Part shown: positions 44,889-54,727 of the stretch, in pieces
Layout of the letters: each line of letters begins with the position of its first letter
Position numbering within the stretch: the stretch's first letter is position 1
Source: an uncultured Clostridia bacterium
GTDB lineage: Bacteria > Bacillota > Clostridia > TANB77 > CAG-508
Direction of reading: 5' to 3'
DNA length: 64,000 nucleotides
Assembly: GCA_934154445.1 (NCBI GenBank)
Contig: CAKPGC010000008.1
Span: forward strand, 1 to 64,000
Notes under the pieces: model-generated
The model's database searches: none
Told to the model about the DNA's origin: nothing
What the model saw: only the letters and a program-made list of their open reading frames with translations
Made by a program: the position numbers and the translations under genes

Positions 44889-45743
44889 TTATAAATTATC
44901 TGATATTTCCGCAAATTGTTCTATTGTTAATTCTTCTGGTCTAACATTTTCATTTATATGTAAATTATTTAAAATTTCTATTCCCTGTTGCTTATTATTA
45001 AATACTTTATTATTGGTTAATGAATTTAATAGTGTTTTTCTTTTTTGCATAAATGCATATTTTATTATTTTGAACATTTTCTCTTTGTCTTTTGGTTTGA
45101 CAATAGGCTCTTTTCTTATGTTTAATTTTATTACTTTTGATGTAACTTCTGGTTCTGGTACAAATGAATTATTTGGTACCTCCAATATTCCTTCAGATGT
45201 TGCATAATAATATACTGAATATGTTATCGCACCTGTATTCTTTTGTCCTGGAATTGCTATTAATCTGTCTGCTACTTCTTTTTGTATCATTACTGTAATA
45301 CTATCTAATTCGAGTTCTTCTTCCAATAATTTCATTATTATTGGTGTTGTTATATAATATGGTAAATTTGCTACAATTTTTACATTGTTTATTCTCGAAT
45401 TTTTCTTTTCTGTACTTATTATATTTTTCAAATCAACTTTTAACACATCATTATTTATGATTTCAAAATTATTATATAAATAAAATCTATCTTCTAATAT
45501 TTTCAACATTTTGGTGTCTAACTCTATGCATATCACTTTTCCTGCTTTATCTAGTAAATATTTTGTTAAGGTTCCTAATCCTGGTCCTATTTCTATTACT
45601 AAATCTTCATTTGTTATTTGACTACAACTTACTATTTTTTCTATTACTTCTTGACTTATTAAAAAGTTTTGTCCTAAATTTTTATTTGCTTTTATGTTAT
45701 ATTTTTTCATTATAAATCTTGTTTCTTCTAAAATATTTTCCAT
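44889..45743 (-). CDS. rsmA: 16S rRNA dimethyladenosine transferase RsmA (KsgA)
   Basis: Dimethylates two adenosines at the 3' end of 16S rRNA during 30S maturation. AdoMet site VIEIGPGLGTLTKYL (about residue 48), IELDTKML, and the catalytic NLPYYITTPIIMK motif IV (about residue 126); FVPEPEVTSKVI and MQKRKTLLNSL follow as in the family. Full length. Last gene of a leftward run with yraN-like, dprA and comM. Confidence 0.95.
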   Translation of the reverse strand: MENILEETRFIMKKYNIKANKNLGQNFLISQEVIEKIVSCSQITNEDLVIEIGPGLGTLTKYLLDKAGKVICIELDTKMLKILEDRFYLYNNFEIINNDVLKVDLKNIISTEKKNSRINNVKIVANLPYYITTPIIMKLLEEELELDSITVMIQKEVADRLIAIPGQKNTGAITYSVYYYATSEGILEVPNNSFVPEPEVTSKVIKLNIRKEPIVKPKDKEKMFKIIKYAFMQKRKTLLNSLTNNKVFNNKQQGIEILNNLHINENVRPEELTIEQFAEISDNL

Positions 45744-45800
45744 ATTCTCTCCCTATAATTTTTTTGTTATTATATCAATATGTAGCACATTTTTCAATAT

Positions 45801-46166
45801 TTATATTATTTGTTTTATATGATTTACATTGAATTTTCCATTTTTTATTAAAATTTCAATTACATCAAATCTAATAAACTTATTCGAATAGTTCGATTTA
45901 TATAAAAAATATTGTGCGGTTTTATATAAATGTTTTAGTTTTATGCAATCTACCGCTTCTGATGGTTTTCCAAAATTGGTACTACTTCTTGTTTTAACTT
46001 CAACAAAAACAAATTCATTATTATCTTTTGCAATTATATCTATCTCTCCATTTTTACAATAAAAATTTCTTTTTATTATTTGGTAATTATTATTTTCTAA
46101 ATATTCAGCCGCTATTTGTTCTCCAATATTTCCTAATTCCTTTTTTATATGTATATTTATTTTCAT
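45801..46166 (-). CDS. YraN family endonuclease-fold protein
   Basis: Small restriction-endonuclease-like protein (UPF0102): GNIGEQIAAEYLENNNYQII, then GEIDIIAKDNNEFVFVEVKTRSSTNFG with the E-D-ExK core. Length (121 aa) is normal. Its ATG overlaps the dprA stop (ATGA), so the two are coupled; yraN beside dprA or rnhB is a usual Firmicute context. Probable role in DNA uptake or repair. Confidence 0.9.
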   Translation of the reverse strand: MKINIHIKKELGNIGEQIAAEYLENNNYQIIKRNFYCKNGEIDIIAKDNNEFVFVEVKTRSSTNFGKPSEAVDCIKLKHLYKTAQYFLYKSNYSNKFIRFDVIEILIKNGKFNVNHIKQII

Positions 46167-47023
46167 ATTTTCTTATAATTGTTTCCAGGAAGTGATATTA
46201 TTTTTTCTTCTAATTCAAGCATCATTAACTTATAGCTTACCTCATTTATACCCAAGTTTAATTTTTTTGATATTTCATTTATATGAATAGAATTTTCTTT
46301 ATCTAAACAATTATATATATCTTTATATTCTTTTTTTATATTCTTATCTAATTTTTCTAATTTCTTTTTGGTAAACTTCATTTCTGGATATTTCTTTATT
46401 ATATCTTCGACTTCTGTTACTAAAAATGCTCCTTCTTTTATTAATTTGTTTGGAGTTATTCCTTTTTTGTTTTCTAAACTAGATGGAATACAAAAAATAT
46501 TTATTCCTTGTTCTTTGGCAAGTCTAGCTGTTACACTAGTACCACTTCTATGTCCTCCTTCTATTACTAATATTCCTATTGCTAATCCACTTACAATTCT
46601 GTTTCTTTCTAAGAACTTTTTAGAACTCGCCTCTTCATTTTCCTTGTATTCTGTTATTATTAACCCATTATTTTCTATTATTTTTTCAAATAATTTTCTG
46701 TTTTCTTTCGGATATACATTATTGATTCCACTTGGTAATACAGCTATCGTATTTCCTGCTTTTTCTATACATCCTATATGTGCAAAGCTATCAATTCCCT
46801 TTGCCATTCCACTTATTATTGCTAATCCATAAGAACTTAACTCTTTCGCAAATTTTGTTGCCATTTCTTCTCCGTATTTTGTACATCCTCTTGAGCCAAT
46901 TATTGATATTCCAGGAATATTTAATAATTTTATGTTTCCTTCTAAATATAGTTGATTTGGTGGATTTTTTATTTTTTTCAACCTTTCAGGATATATGTTG
47001 TCTTTTATTGTTATTTTTATCAA
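46163..47023 (-). CDS. dprA: DNA processing protein DprA
   Basis: Loads RecA on incoming single-stranded DNA in transformation. Rossmann-like core: SIIGSRGCTKYGEEMATKFA, GLAIISGMAKGIDSFAHIG, TIAVLPSGINNVYPKENRKL, ERNRIVSGLAIGILVIEGG. The C-terminal winged helix is short. Its start overlaps the comM stop by 4 bp. Part of the comM-dprA-yraN run. Confidence 0.95.
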   Translation of the reverse strand: MIKITIKDNIYPERLKKIKNPPNQLYLEGNIKLLNIPGISIIGSRGCTKYGEEMATKFAKELSSYGLAIISGMAKGIDSFAHIGCIEKAGNTIAVLPSGINNVYPKENRKLFEKIIENNGLIITEYKENEEASSKKFLERNRIVSGLAIGILVIEGGHRSGTSVTARLAKEQGINIFCIPSSLENKKGITPNKLIKEGAFLVTEVEDIIKKYPEMKFTKKKLEKLDKNIKKEYKDIYNCLDKENSIHINEISKKLNLGINEVSYKLMMLELEEKIISLPGNNYKKI

Positions 47024-48570
47024 AATTTATCTCCATACTTTCTATCTAAACTCCTATATTGAATAGCCTCTAATAAATGATGTTTTTCTATATTCTTTTT
47101 GTTTTCTAAGTCGGCTATTGTTCTAGAAACTTTTAAAATTCTCGAATATGCTCTAGCACTTAATCCTAATTTATTAAATGCTAATTCTAATATTTGTTTG
47201 CATTCCTGGTCTAGTACGCAATACTTTTCTATCATCTTAGGTGTTAATTCCGCATTTGAAAATATATTTAAATTTTTATATCTTAAATATTGGACTCTTC
47301 TTGCACTATCTACTCTTTCTTTTATTTGTTGTGAACCCTCTATTTTATTTTCTGAATTTAATTTTTTATATTTTACCGGTTTAACTTCAACATGTAAATC
47401 AATTCTATCTAATAATGGCCCACTGATTTTATTTATATATTTTTCTATTGACGATTTTGAACATTTGCATTCTTTTTCCACGCTTCCATAGTATCCACAT
47501 GGACATGGATTCATACTTGCAACCAACATAAAATTTGATGGATACATTACTCTCGAATATAATCTTGATATTGTTATATTTCTATCTTCTAGTGGTCCTC
47601 TTAAAACTTCTAATGTATTCTTACTAAATTCTGGCAACTCATCTAAAAAGAGTACACCATTATGTGCCAAGCTTATTTCTCCTGGTTTTGGAATCTTTCC
47701 TCCTCCAATCATTGATGTCGTTGATATTGTATGATGTGGGCTTCTAAAAGGTCTTTTTGTAATTATTCCTATGTTATTATCTAATATTCCGGATATACTG
47801 TGTATTTTAGTTATTTCCAATGCCTCTTCAAATGTTAAATCTGGTAATATTGTTGGTATTCTTTTGGCAATCATGGTCTTTCCTGAACCTGGTGGTCCAA
47901 TTAGAATACAATTATGGCCTCCAGCAGCTGCAATTTCTAATGCTCTTTTTACATTTTCTTGTCCTTTTACTTCACTAAAATCCATCTCTTCTTTATTTTT
48001 TTTATTAAATTCTCTAAGTACATCTATTTTTGTTAATTGAATTTGGATTTTATTATTCAAAAAATCAACTACCTCTTTTAGATTCTTTGCTCCAATTATT
48101 TCTAAATTTTTTATAACAGCTGCTTCTCTTTCATTTGCTTTTGGCAAAATTACTCTTTTTATTCCCAGATTCATTGCTTCTATGCACATAGGCAAAACTC
48201 CATTAATTCTGTTTAATTTACCGTCTAAAGATAATTCCCCTATAAATATAGTATTTTCCAAATTATTGACTACAACTTTTCCTAATGCATTCAAAATTCC
48301 TATAGCTATTGGTAAGTCATAGCTTGTTCCTTCTTTTTTGGTACTTGCTGGTGCAAGATTTATTACAATTTTTCTACTTGGAAATTCAATTCTTGAATTC
48401 TTTATTGCTGTTCTTATTCTTTCTTTTGATTCCCTAACACTCGTATCAGGGAGTCCCACAATTTCAATATTAGGAAGTCCTCCTGCAATATCTGTTTGAA
48501 CCTCAACAAAATTTCCATCAATTCCATTTAAAGATATAGTTTTAATGTTTGATATCATAATTTCCTCCAA
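47020..48570 (-). CDS. comM: ComM/YifB family Mg-chelatase-like AAA ATPase
   Basis: In transformable species ComM is a helicase that promotes branch migration. N-terminal Lon-protease-like domain (residues 1-170), Walker A ILIGPPGSGKTMIAKRIP (about 218), Walker B GVLFLDELPEF (about 305), a zinc-type Cys cluster MNPCPCGYYGSVEKECKC (about 360) and a C-terminal domain (LGLSARAYSRILKVSRTIADLE). Full length at 516 aa. First gene of the operon, divergent from the PBP gene. Confidence 0.95.
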   Translation of the reverse strand: MEEIMISNIKTISLNGIDGNFVEVQTDIAGGLPNIEIVGLPDTSVRESKERIRTAIKNSRIEFPSRKIVINLAPASTKKEGTSYDLPIAIGILNALGKVVVNNLENTIFIGELSLDGKLNRINGVLPMCIEAMNLGIKRVILPKANEREAAVIKNLEIIGAKNLKEVVDFLNNKIQIQLTKIDVLREFNKKNKEEMDFSEVKGQENVKRALEIAAAGGHNCILIGPPGSGKTMIAKRIPTILPDLTFEEALEITKIHSISGILDNNIGIITKRPFRSPHHTISTTSMIGGGKIPKPGEISLAHNGVLFLDELPEFSKNTLEVLRGPLEDRNITISRLYSRVMYPSNFMLVASMNPCPCGYYGSVEKECKCSKSSIEKYINKISGPLLDRIDLHVEVKPVKYKKLNSENKIEGSQQIKERVDSARRVQYLRYKNLNIFSNAELTPKMIEKYCVLDQECKQILELAFNKLGLSARAYSRILKVSRTIADLENKKNIEKHHLLEAIQYRSLDRKYGDKF

Positions 48571-48652
48571 AATTTATTAAATTTATTGATTTTTAAAATA
48601 CTTTAATATAAAATGTTATTATAATTATTTGAACAAAAGAGTGGTGAAAATA

Positions 48653-50929
48653 TTGAATAATAAAAAAAATAAAAATACAATTAAGAATAAAAATAATACA
48701 GTAACAAAGATAAATAAGGATTTTAAGTCTCAAAATTTCATATATATAAAAAAATTAAAAATAATATTTATTGTTATCATATTGATTTTCGCATTATTAA
48801 TAGGAAGAATTGGTTTTCTTCAATTCGTTCAAGGGAGCTATTTAAAAGAACTTGCTTATAGTCAGCAATCTCTAAATCAAATTATTAGTCCTAAAAGAGG
48901 CTCTATATATGATTCAACAGGAAAAGTTTTAGCTACAAGTGCATCTGTTGACACCATTACTATTAATCCTAGTAAAATAAAAGATTCAAAAGAAGATGCA
49001 GAAAAAACAAAACAAATAAAAGAACAGGTTGCTAAAGCATTCTCTGAAATATTTGAATTAGATTATGAAGAAACTTTAGCTAAAGTTTCTAGTGATTCTC
49101 AAGTAGAGACAATTGTAAAAAAAGTTGAACAAGATAAAGTCGAACAATTAAAGACTTGGATGAAAGAAAATAATATATCTTCTGGTATTAACATAGATGA
49201 AGACACAAAAAGATATTATCCTTACAACACGTTTTTGTCACAGGTTTTAGGTTCTTGTGGTAGTGATAATCAAGGTTTATCAGGTATTGAATATGAATGG
49301 GACTCTATATTACAGGGTACTCCTGGTAAAATTGTAAGTTCAAAAAGTGCAAGTCAGGAAGAGATTCCTAATGCAGAAGAAACATATATTCCTGCCGAAA
49401 ATGGTAGTGATTTAACTCTCACAGTTAATTATAAAATTCAAAGTATTGTTGAAAAATATTTGGCACAAGCTGTTGGGAATAATAATTGTGAAAATGGTGG
49501 TAGTTGTATCGTTATGGATCCTAAGACTGGTGATATTTTAGCAATGGCTACATATCCTAACTACGATTTAAATACTCCATTTACACCTAACGAATATGTT
49601 TCAAAAACTTATTCTTCTCTAAACTCTAAAGAAAAAACAGATGCAATTTACAAAATGTGGTCAAATAAAGCGGTTTCAGAATTATATGAGCCCGGCTCTG
49701 TATTTAAATTAATCACAGCATCAGTTGCTTTGGAAGAAAATATTACTGACACAGATATAGAGGGTGACTTTAAATGTCCAGGATATGAAATGGTTGGCAA
49801 CACCCGAATAAACTGTTGGAAAACTGATGGTACGCATGCTTCTCAAAGTTTAAGACGTGCTTTGGAAAATTCATGTAATCCTGCCCTTATACAACTAGGA
49901 AGTAGAATAGGAACTTCTACATTGTATAAATACTTTAAATCTTATGGTTTCTTTGATTTAACTGGTATAGATTTACCTGGTGAAGCACAATCATCATTCT
50001 GGGACGAAAGTGAAGTAGGTGCTGTTGAAAGAGCTACAATGTCATTTGGACAAAGATTTAGCATTACCCCATTACAAATGATTACTGCAATATCAGCAAT
50101 TGCAAATGATGGTATTTTAATGAAACCAAGAATTGTTAAATCTATTACTAATACCGATACAGGTGCAATTACAGCAATAGAACCTGAAGAAGTTAGACAG
50201 GTTATCTCTTCAGAGACTGCCTCAAAAATAAAATCTATGATGCAATCTGTTGTAGAAGATGGTACTGGTTATAGAGGAAGCGTAACTGGTTATACTGTTG
50301 GTGGAAAGACTGGTACTTCTGAGCCAAGAAATGGTAGAGAAGATATTGATGGTTATATTGCAACTTATGTTGCTATTTCTCCTGTAGAAGATACTCAAGT
50401 TGTACTATTACTTAATTTATATAAACCTCCAAAAAGTAATCATCAAGGTGGTACACTAGCAGGTCCTGTAGTTTCTCAAATGTTAACTGAAATTTTGCCT
50501 TGTTTAGGTATTCCATCAGATGAAGATTCTACTACTGATGATAATTTAATTACAGTTCCTGAAGTCAGAAACAAAACAATTACTGAAGCAGAAAAAATCT
50601 TAAAAGATGCAGGATTTGTTGTGAAAATTTCTACTTCTAATGATAAAAATAGTACTACAGTTATTGATCAGGTTCCAAAGCCTGGTGTAGCCTTATCTGA
50701 AGGTTCAATAATAATGTTGTATGATCAAAGTACAAGAACTTCAACTACTGTTCCTGATTTAACAGGAAAAAGTAAATATCAAGCTACTAATGAATTAAAA
50801 AATTCTAATTTAAATATTAGTGTTGAAGGAAAAGGTACTGTCGTATCACAGGATCCTCCAAAGGGTTCTAATGTAGATGCTGGTACTGTTGTCAAAGTAA
50901 CTTTAAAATCTTCAAAGTCTTCAAATTAA
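48653..50929 (+). CDS. Class B penicillin-binding protein with two PASTA domains (SpoVD/FtsI type)
   Basis: Peptidoglycan transpeptidase. One membrane helix (IIFIVIILIFALLIGRIGFLQ), dimer domain (ISPKRGSIYDSTGKVLATSA), transpeptidase motifs SxxK (PGSVFKLITA, about residue 350), SxN (NSCNPALIQLG) and KTG (GGKTGTSEP), then two PASTA repeats (TVPEVRNKTITEAEKIL; TVPDLTGKSKYQATNEL). A TATAAT at 48620-48625 sets the start site close to 48632, so the TTG at 48653 behind GGTG is preferred to upstream TTG 48629. PASTA plus PBP2 layout is that of Clostridial SpoVD or PbpB. Confidence 0.9.
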   Translation: MNNKKNKNTIKNKNNTVTKINKDFKSQNFIYIKKLKIIFIVIILIFALLIGRIGFLQFVQGSYLKELAYSQQSLNQIISPKRGSIYDSTGKVLATSASVDTITINPSKIKDSKEDAEKTKQIKEQVAKAFSEIFELDYEETLAKVSSDSQVETIVKKVEQDKVEQLKTWMKENNISSGINIDEDTKRYYPYNTFLSQVLGSCGSDNQGLSGIEYEWDSILQGTPGKIVSSKSASQEEIPNAEETYIPAENGSDLTLTVNYKIQSIVEKYLAQAVGNNNCENGGSCIVMDPKTGDILAMATYPNYDLNTPFTPNEYVSKTYSSLNSKEKTDAIYKMWSNKAVSELYEPGSVFKLITASVALEENITDTDIEGDFKCPGYEMVGNTRINCWKTDGTHASQSLRRALENSCNPALIQLGSRIGTSTLYKYFKSYGFFDLTGIDLPGEAQSSFWDESEVGAVERATMSFGQRFSITPLQMITAISAIANDGILMKPRIVKSITNTDTGAITAIEPEEVRQVISSETASKIKSMMQSVVEDGTGYRGSVTGYTVGGKTGTSEPRNGREDIDGYIATYVAISPVEDTQVVLLLNLYKPPKSNHQGGTLAGPVVSQMLTEILPCLGIPSDEDSTTDDNLITVPEVRNKTITEAEKILKDAGFVVKISTSNDKNSTTVIDQVPKPGVALSEGSIIMLYDQSTRTSTTVPDLTGKSKYQATNELKNSNLNISVEGKGTVVSQDPPKGSNVDAGTVVKVTLKSSKSSN

Positions 50930-50940
50930 AAATTTTAGTC

Positions 50941-50967
50941 AATAAGAGGGATAAACTCCCTCTTATT
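50941..50967. terminator. Hairpin between convergent genes
   Basis: AATAAGAGGGA (50941-50951) and TCCCTCTTATT (50957-50967), 11-bp stem with loop TAAAC, then CCATTTTTT on the plus side. Confidence 0.65.
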
Positions 50968-51592
50968 CCATTTTTTCTTCAATCCAATATTTTTCTAGTA
51001 GCATATCTAGTAATGCTATATTTTTATTATTTTTTATTTTTTCTAATACATTATTATCACATCCTTTAAAATATGCAATCCACTCTTCTTTACGATTTAT
51101 ATTATCTAAATTCTTAATTGCAAATTTAGGTAATTCTATTACATACATTTCTAATTCTTCTAAATTTATGTTTCCTTCGTTTGATTTTATTTTTATTACT
51201 TTATCATATTGATATGTTGAAAAAAAATTAAAGTCTAGCAAATTTATTGTTATGGTTTTTGTAAATTCTCTTTTGTCATGATATTCTAGTTGATTTAAAT
51301 GTATTTGTGCATAATACATTAACATTTTAGTTTGTATATAAATTCCATCTATAAATTGTATTCCAACATTCATCTCTTCATTATCTGTTTTTATCCTGAC
51401 ATCTGCAATTCCAAAATTTTCTTCTTTAGGTAAATTTTTTGCTTTTTCTTTTAAGTATGGATTTAGTTTTATCTCTTTTATTTTTATATCTAGAATTGAC
51501 TCTATAAAATCTTTTAAAATCTCTAAACAATCCTCATTGTTTAAAACCTTTCTAAGGACATAATTACTATTTGATATGAATTTACGATTCAT
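50963..51592 (-). CDS. Rpn/PDDEXK_2-type nuclease family protein, key Glu replaced
   Basis: Matches the Rpn recombination-promoting nuclease family in layout: DVYSN-like start (NSNYVLRKVLNNEDCLEILKDF), LNPYLKEKAKNLPKEENFGIADVRIKTDNEEMNVGIQF, then YYAQIHLNQL and LLDFNFF. In most members the core reads D...N-I-E-I-Q. Here it reads D...N-V-G-I-Q, so the catalytic Glu is a Gly and activity is doubtful. 209 aa, shorter than usual (about 280), C-terminal part missing. Monocistronic. Confidence 0.7.
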   Translation of the reverse strand: MNRKFISNSNYVLRKVLNNEDCLEILKDFIESILDIKIKEIKLNPYLKEKAKNLPKEENFGIADVRIKTDNEEMNVGIQFIDGIYIQTKMLMYYAQIHLNQLEYHDKREFTKTITINLLDFNFFSTYQYDKVIKIKSNEGNINLEELEMYVIELPKFAIKNLDNINRKEEWIAYFKGCDNNVLEKIKNNKNIALLDMLLEKYWIEEKME

Positions 51593-51801
51593 TTTATGAT
51601 TCCTTCACCTCCAATTATCTTACATAAAAAATTATTATTTAAAATGTAAAAAAAAATATTACATTCTCCTTTTTTTGGAATTTTTAATTAGATCTAATTA
51701 TTAAAACTATTTGAAACTTGATAAAAATTTATTTGATTTAAAAATTTAGATAGATTATAACTTCTTATTTTTGTTGTGTCAATAAAATTTAAAATTTTAA
51801 C

Positions 51802-51846
51802 AAAAAAATCGACCGCAAAATTCGACATTCTTAAAATTTTGCAGTC
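51802..51846 (-). terminator. Terminator of the ispG-ispH operon
   Basis: GACCGCAAAATT (51811-51822) and AATTTTGCAGTC (51835-51846) pair with one mismatch; seven T follow on the minus strand. Confidence 0.75.
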
Positions 51847-51855
51847 AATTTTAAT

Positions 51856-52749
51856 TTATTTATTTAATATATTTAATACTTCATCAATGCTTTTTTGTGG
51901 CGTTGAAGCTCCTGCCATAATACCTATTTTTTTATGTTTTTTACATTCTTCTATTTCTAATTCTTCTTTTGTTTCTATACAAATAGTATCTTTGCAATTT
52001 TTTAATGCTATTTCATATAATTTTCTTGTATTAGAGCTGTTCTTTCCTCCAATTATAATCATCTTGTCAACTTTTTTTGCAATTTCTTCTGTTTCTTTTT
52101 GTCTTAATTCTGTTGCTTTACAAATCGTGTTTTTTATTACTAAATCTATATTTCTTGGTACTTCATTTTTTATTATTTCTTCTATGATAGAAAATTTTTC
52201 TATACTATATGTTGTTTGAGATATTACTAAGAGTTTTCTAATTCCTGTTTTTTCAAGCTTATTGAGTGCTTTAAAGCTATCCTCTTCTTTTTCTATTATA
52301 TATGAGTTTTTGCCACAATAACTTATTGTTCCTATATTTTCCGGATGTGTTTTACTTCCGCACAAAAATACGAAATATCCTTTGTTCGAATATTCTTCTG
52401 CAATTTTATGAATTTTTAAAACATTAGGACATGTATAATCCACCAACTCTATATTATTTTGTTTTGCTTCTTCATAAACTTCTTTTGGAATACCATGTGC
52501 TCTTATTATTGTTTTGCCATCAGCATCATCTAGATTTTCAATAAAATTTATTCCCTGTTTTTCCAAGTTGCTTACTACTTGCCTATTATGTACTATCTCT
52601 CCTAAACAATATATTTTATTTTTACTTTCATTTTTTATCTCTTTTTCTGCACCTTCTATTGCTCTTTTTACTCCATAACAAAATCCAGCTGTTCTTCCAA
52701 CAATTATGCTATCTTTTTTTTCTAATACATTATTCTCACACAGTTGCAT
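51856..52749 (-). CDS. ispH: 4-hydroxy-3-methylbut-2-enyl diphosphate reductase IspH
   Basis: Last step of the MEP pathway, making IPP and DMAPP. Three cluster cysteines: GFCYGVKRA (about residue 23), TCPNVLKIH (about 105) and the Cys near residue 208 (NTICKATELRQ); GRTAGFCYG, RAHGIPKEV and SSNTRKLYE are also typical. 297 aa, full length without the S1 extension of some Clostridia. It lies 11 bp after ispG. Confidence 0.95.
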   Translation of the reverse strand: MQLCENNVLEKKDSIIVGRTAGFCYGVKRAIEGAEKEIKNESKNKIYCLGEIVHNRQVVSNLEKQGINFIENLDDADGKTIIRAHGIPKEVYEEAKQNNIELVDYTCPNVLKIHKIAEEYSNKGYFVFLCGSKTHPENIGTISYCGKNSYIIEKEEDSFKALNKLEKTGIRKLLVISQTTYSIEKFSIIEEIIKNEVPRNIDLVIKNTICKATELRQKETEEIAKKVDKMIIIGGKNSSNTRKLYEIALKNCKDTICIETKEELEIEECKKHKKIGIMAGASTPQKSIDEVLNILNK

Positions 52750-52760
52750 TTGGGTTCCTC

Positions 52761-53822
52761 CTATTTTTTAGTCATTTCCAGTATTTCTTTTTTTAGTTCA
52801 TCTACAATTCTGTCTTGTGGTATTTTTCTTATTACCTGTCCTTTTTTGAATAACAGTCCTTCATTTATTCCCCCTGCAATTCCTATATCCGAATTTTTTG
52901 CTTCTCCTGGTCCATTTACAGCACATCCCATAACTGCAACTGTTATATCAGAATCTACCGTTTGTAAAAAGTTTTCAACTTCTTTCGCTATTGGTATCAG
53001 GTTTATTTGAGTTCTACCACATGTTGGGCAAGCTACTAATGTTGGTGAATTTTTATATAGATTGCAGTCTTTTAAAATTTCTTTTGCAACTTTTATTTCT
53101 TTTACTGGGTCGTCAGAAAGTGACACTCTTAATGTATCACCAATGCCTTGTCTTAGTAATACTCCAAGTCCTATGCTTGATTTAATTGTTCCACTAAATT
53201 CAGTTCCTGATTCTGTAATTCCCAAATGCAATGGACACTTGAAAGTTTTGGCTGCTTCTTCATAAGCTTCTATACACAAATCCAAATTTGAAGCTTTTAA
53301 TGATATTGCATAATCATAAAAATTTAGTTTTTCTAAAATTTCAACATGTCTTTTGGCACTTTCTACCATCCCTAATGCTGTTGGTTTTCCTCCATATTTT
53401 TCTAATAAATCTTTTTCCAAAGAACCTCCATTTACGCCTATTCTTATTGGAATTTTCTTTTCTTTGCATTTATCAACGACAGCTTTAACTCTATCTTCTG
53501 AACCTATATTACCAGGGTTTATTCTTACTTTATCTACTCCTGATTCTATTGCTTCTAAAGCTATTTTATAATCAAAATGGATGTCCGCTACTATTGGAAT
53601 ATGTATTTGTTTTTTTATTTCTTTTATTGCTTTTGCATCTTCTATATCTAAACATGCTACTCTAATAATTTCACATCCCGCTTTTTCTAATTCTAATATT
53701 TGTTTTACTGTTGCTTCTATATCTTTTGTTTTTGTATTGCACATTGATTGAATTACTACTTTGTTTTGTCCTCCTATTTGTACATTTCCTACCATAATTT
53801 TTCTTGTATTTTCTCTATTCAT
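52761..53822 (-). CDS. ispG: 4-hydroxy-3-methylbut-2-en-1-yl diphosphate synthase IspG
   Basis: Penultimate MEP-pathway enzyme, [4Fe-4S]. Signatures: VIQSMCNTKTKD, DIHFDYKIALEAI, RINPGNIG, ACPTCGRTQINLIPIA and GCAVNGPGEAKNSDIGIAG with the cluster cysteines. 353 aa, full length. Directly precedes ispH, so the last two steps are one operon; isoprenoids here presumably serve quinones or undecaprenyl phosphate. Confidence 0.96.
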   Translation of the reverse strand: MNRENTRKIMVGNVQIGGQNKVVIQSMCNTKTKDIEATVKQILELEKAGCEIIRVACLDIEDAKAIKEIKKQIHIPIVADIHFDYKIALEAIESGVDKVRINPGNIGSEDRVKAVVDKCKEKKIPIRIGVNGGSLEKDLLEKYGGKPTALGMVESAKRHVEILEKLNFYDYAISLKASNLDLCIEAYEEAAKTFKCPLHLGITESGTEFSGTIKSSIGLGVLLRQGIGDTLRVSLSDDPVKEIKVAKEILKDCNLYKNSPTLVACPTCGRTQINLIPIAKEVENFLQTVDSDITVAVMGCAVNGPGEAKNSDIGIAGGINEGLLFKKGQVIRKIPQDRIVDELKKEILEMTKK

Positions 53823-53880
53823 TCTTGTTTTTTCCTTTTCGTTTTTATTATTTAATCATATTTTTCAACAAATTTCAACA

Positions 53881-53912
53881 AAAAAATAGAAAGAATAATC
53901 TTTCTATTTTTT
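53881..53912 (-). terminator. Terminator of the orphan response regulator
   Basis: AAAAAATAGAAAG / CTTTCTATTTTTT with loop AATAAT; T-run on both strands. Confidence 0.7.
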
Positions 53913-54650
53913 TGTTGCTATATAATATCCTACTCCTCTTTTTGTAATTAATATTTTTGGACTAGAAGTATCTTTTTCAATTTTTTCTCTTATTCTTCTT
54001 ACAGTAACATCAACTGTTCTTATATCTCCATAATATTCATATCCCCAAACTTTTTCAAGTAATGTTTCTCTTGTTACTACTTGACCAGGTTGTGTTGCTA
54101 AGAATTTCAAAACTTCAAATTCTCTTAATGTTAGATCTATGACTTCTCCTCTAACTCTGACTTCAAATCTATCTAAGTCTAATTCTAAATCATTTACTTT
54201 TATAAGATTATCTTTTCTCATAACAACTTCATTTGCATCTGTTGTTCCTTTTGGCATATTAGATATTTCATTTTTTCTTAAATTTGCTTTTACTCTTGCC
54301 ATTAATTCTCTTACGCTAAATGGTTTTGTTATATAATCATCTGCTCCCAATTCTAATCCAACAATTTTATCTATTTCAGCATCTTTTGCTGTAAGCATTA
54401 ATATTGGGATGCTTAAATGATTTTTTACTCTTTTGCATACTGATAATCCATCTAATTTTGGCAACATTATATCTAACAACATTAAATCCGGTTTTTCTTC
54501 TAATGCTATATTTACTGCTGTTATTCCATCTGTTGCTTCTAATGTTTCATATCCTTCTTTTTTTAAATTATATACTAGTACATCTATTATTGACTGTTCA
54601 TCATCCACAACTAATACTTTTTTTACTTCTTTTTCTATATTTTCTTCCAC
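53904..54650 (-). CDS. PhoB/WalR-type response regulator (orphan)
   Basis: Receiver (VVDDEQSIIDVLVYNLKKEG, phospho-Asp in LLDIMLPKLDG, MLTAKDAEIDK, DDYITKPFSVREL) and winged helix (LTLREFEVLKFLATQPGQVV, DIRTVDVTVRRIREKIE, GVGYYI). WalR/YycF-like in sequence, an essential wall-metabolism regulator in many Firmicutes, but no kinase gene follows; the upstream neighbour is the giant glucan-synthase-type gene. GTG start behind AAAGGCGG. Confidence 0.9.
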   Translation of the reverse strand: MEENIEKEVKKVLVVDDEQSIIDVLVYNLKKEGYETLEATDGITAVNIALEEKPDLMLLDIMLPKLDGLSVCKRVKNHLSIPILMLTAKDAEIDKIVGLELGADDYITKPFSVRELMARVKANLRKNEISNMPKGTTDANEVVMRKDNLIKVNDLELDLDRFEVRVRGEVIDLTLREFEVLKFLATQPGQVVTRETLLEKVWGYEYYGDIRTVDVTVRRIREKIEKDTSSPKILITKRGVGYYIATKK

Positions 54651-54727
54651 AAAAATTCCGCCTTTCTATAGCTTTATTTTTATATAGTCTATTTATATCA
54701 CAATTTTTGGGAATATACAAGTATTTT

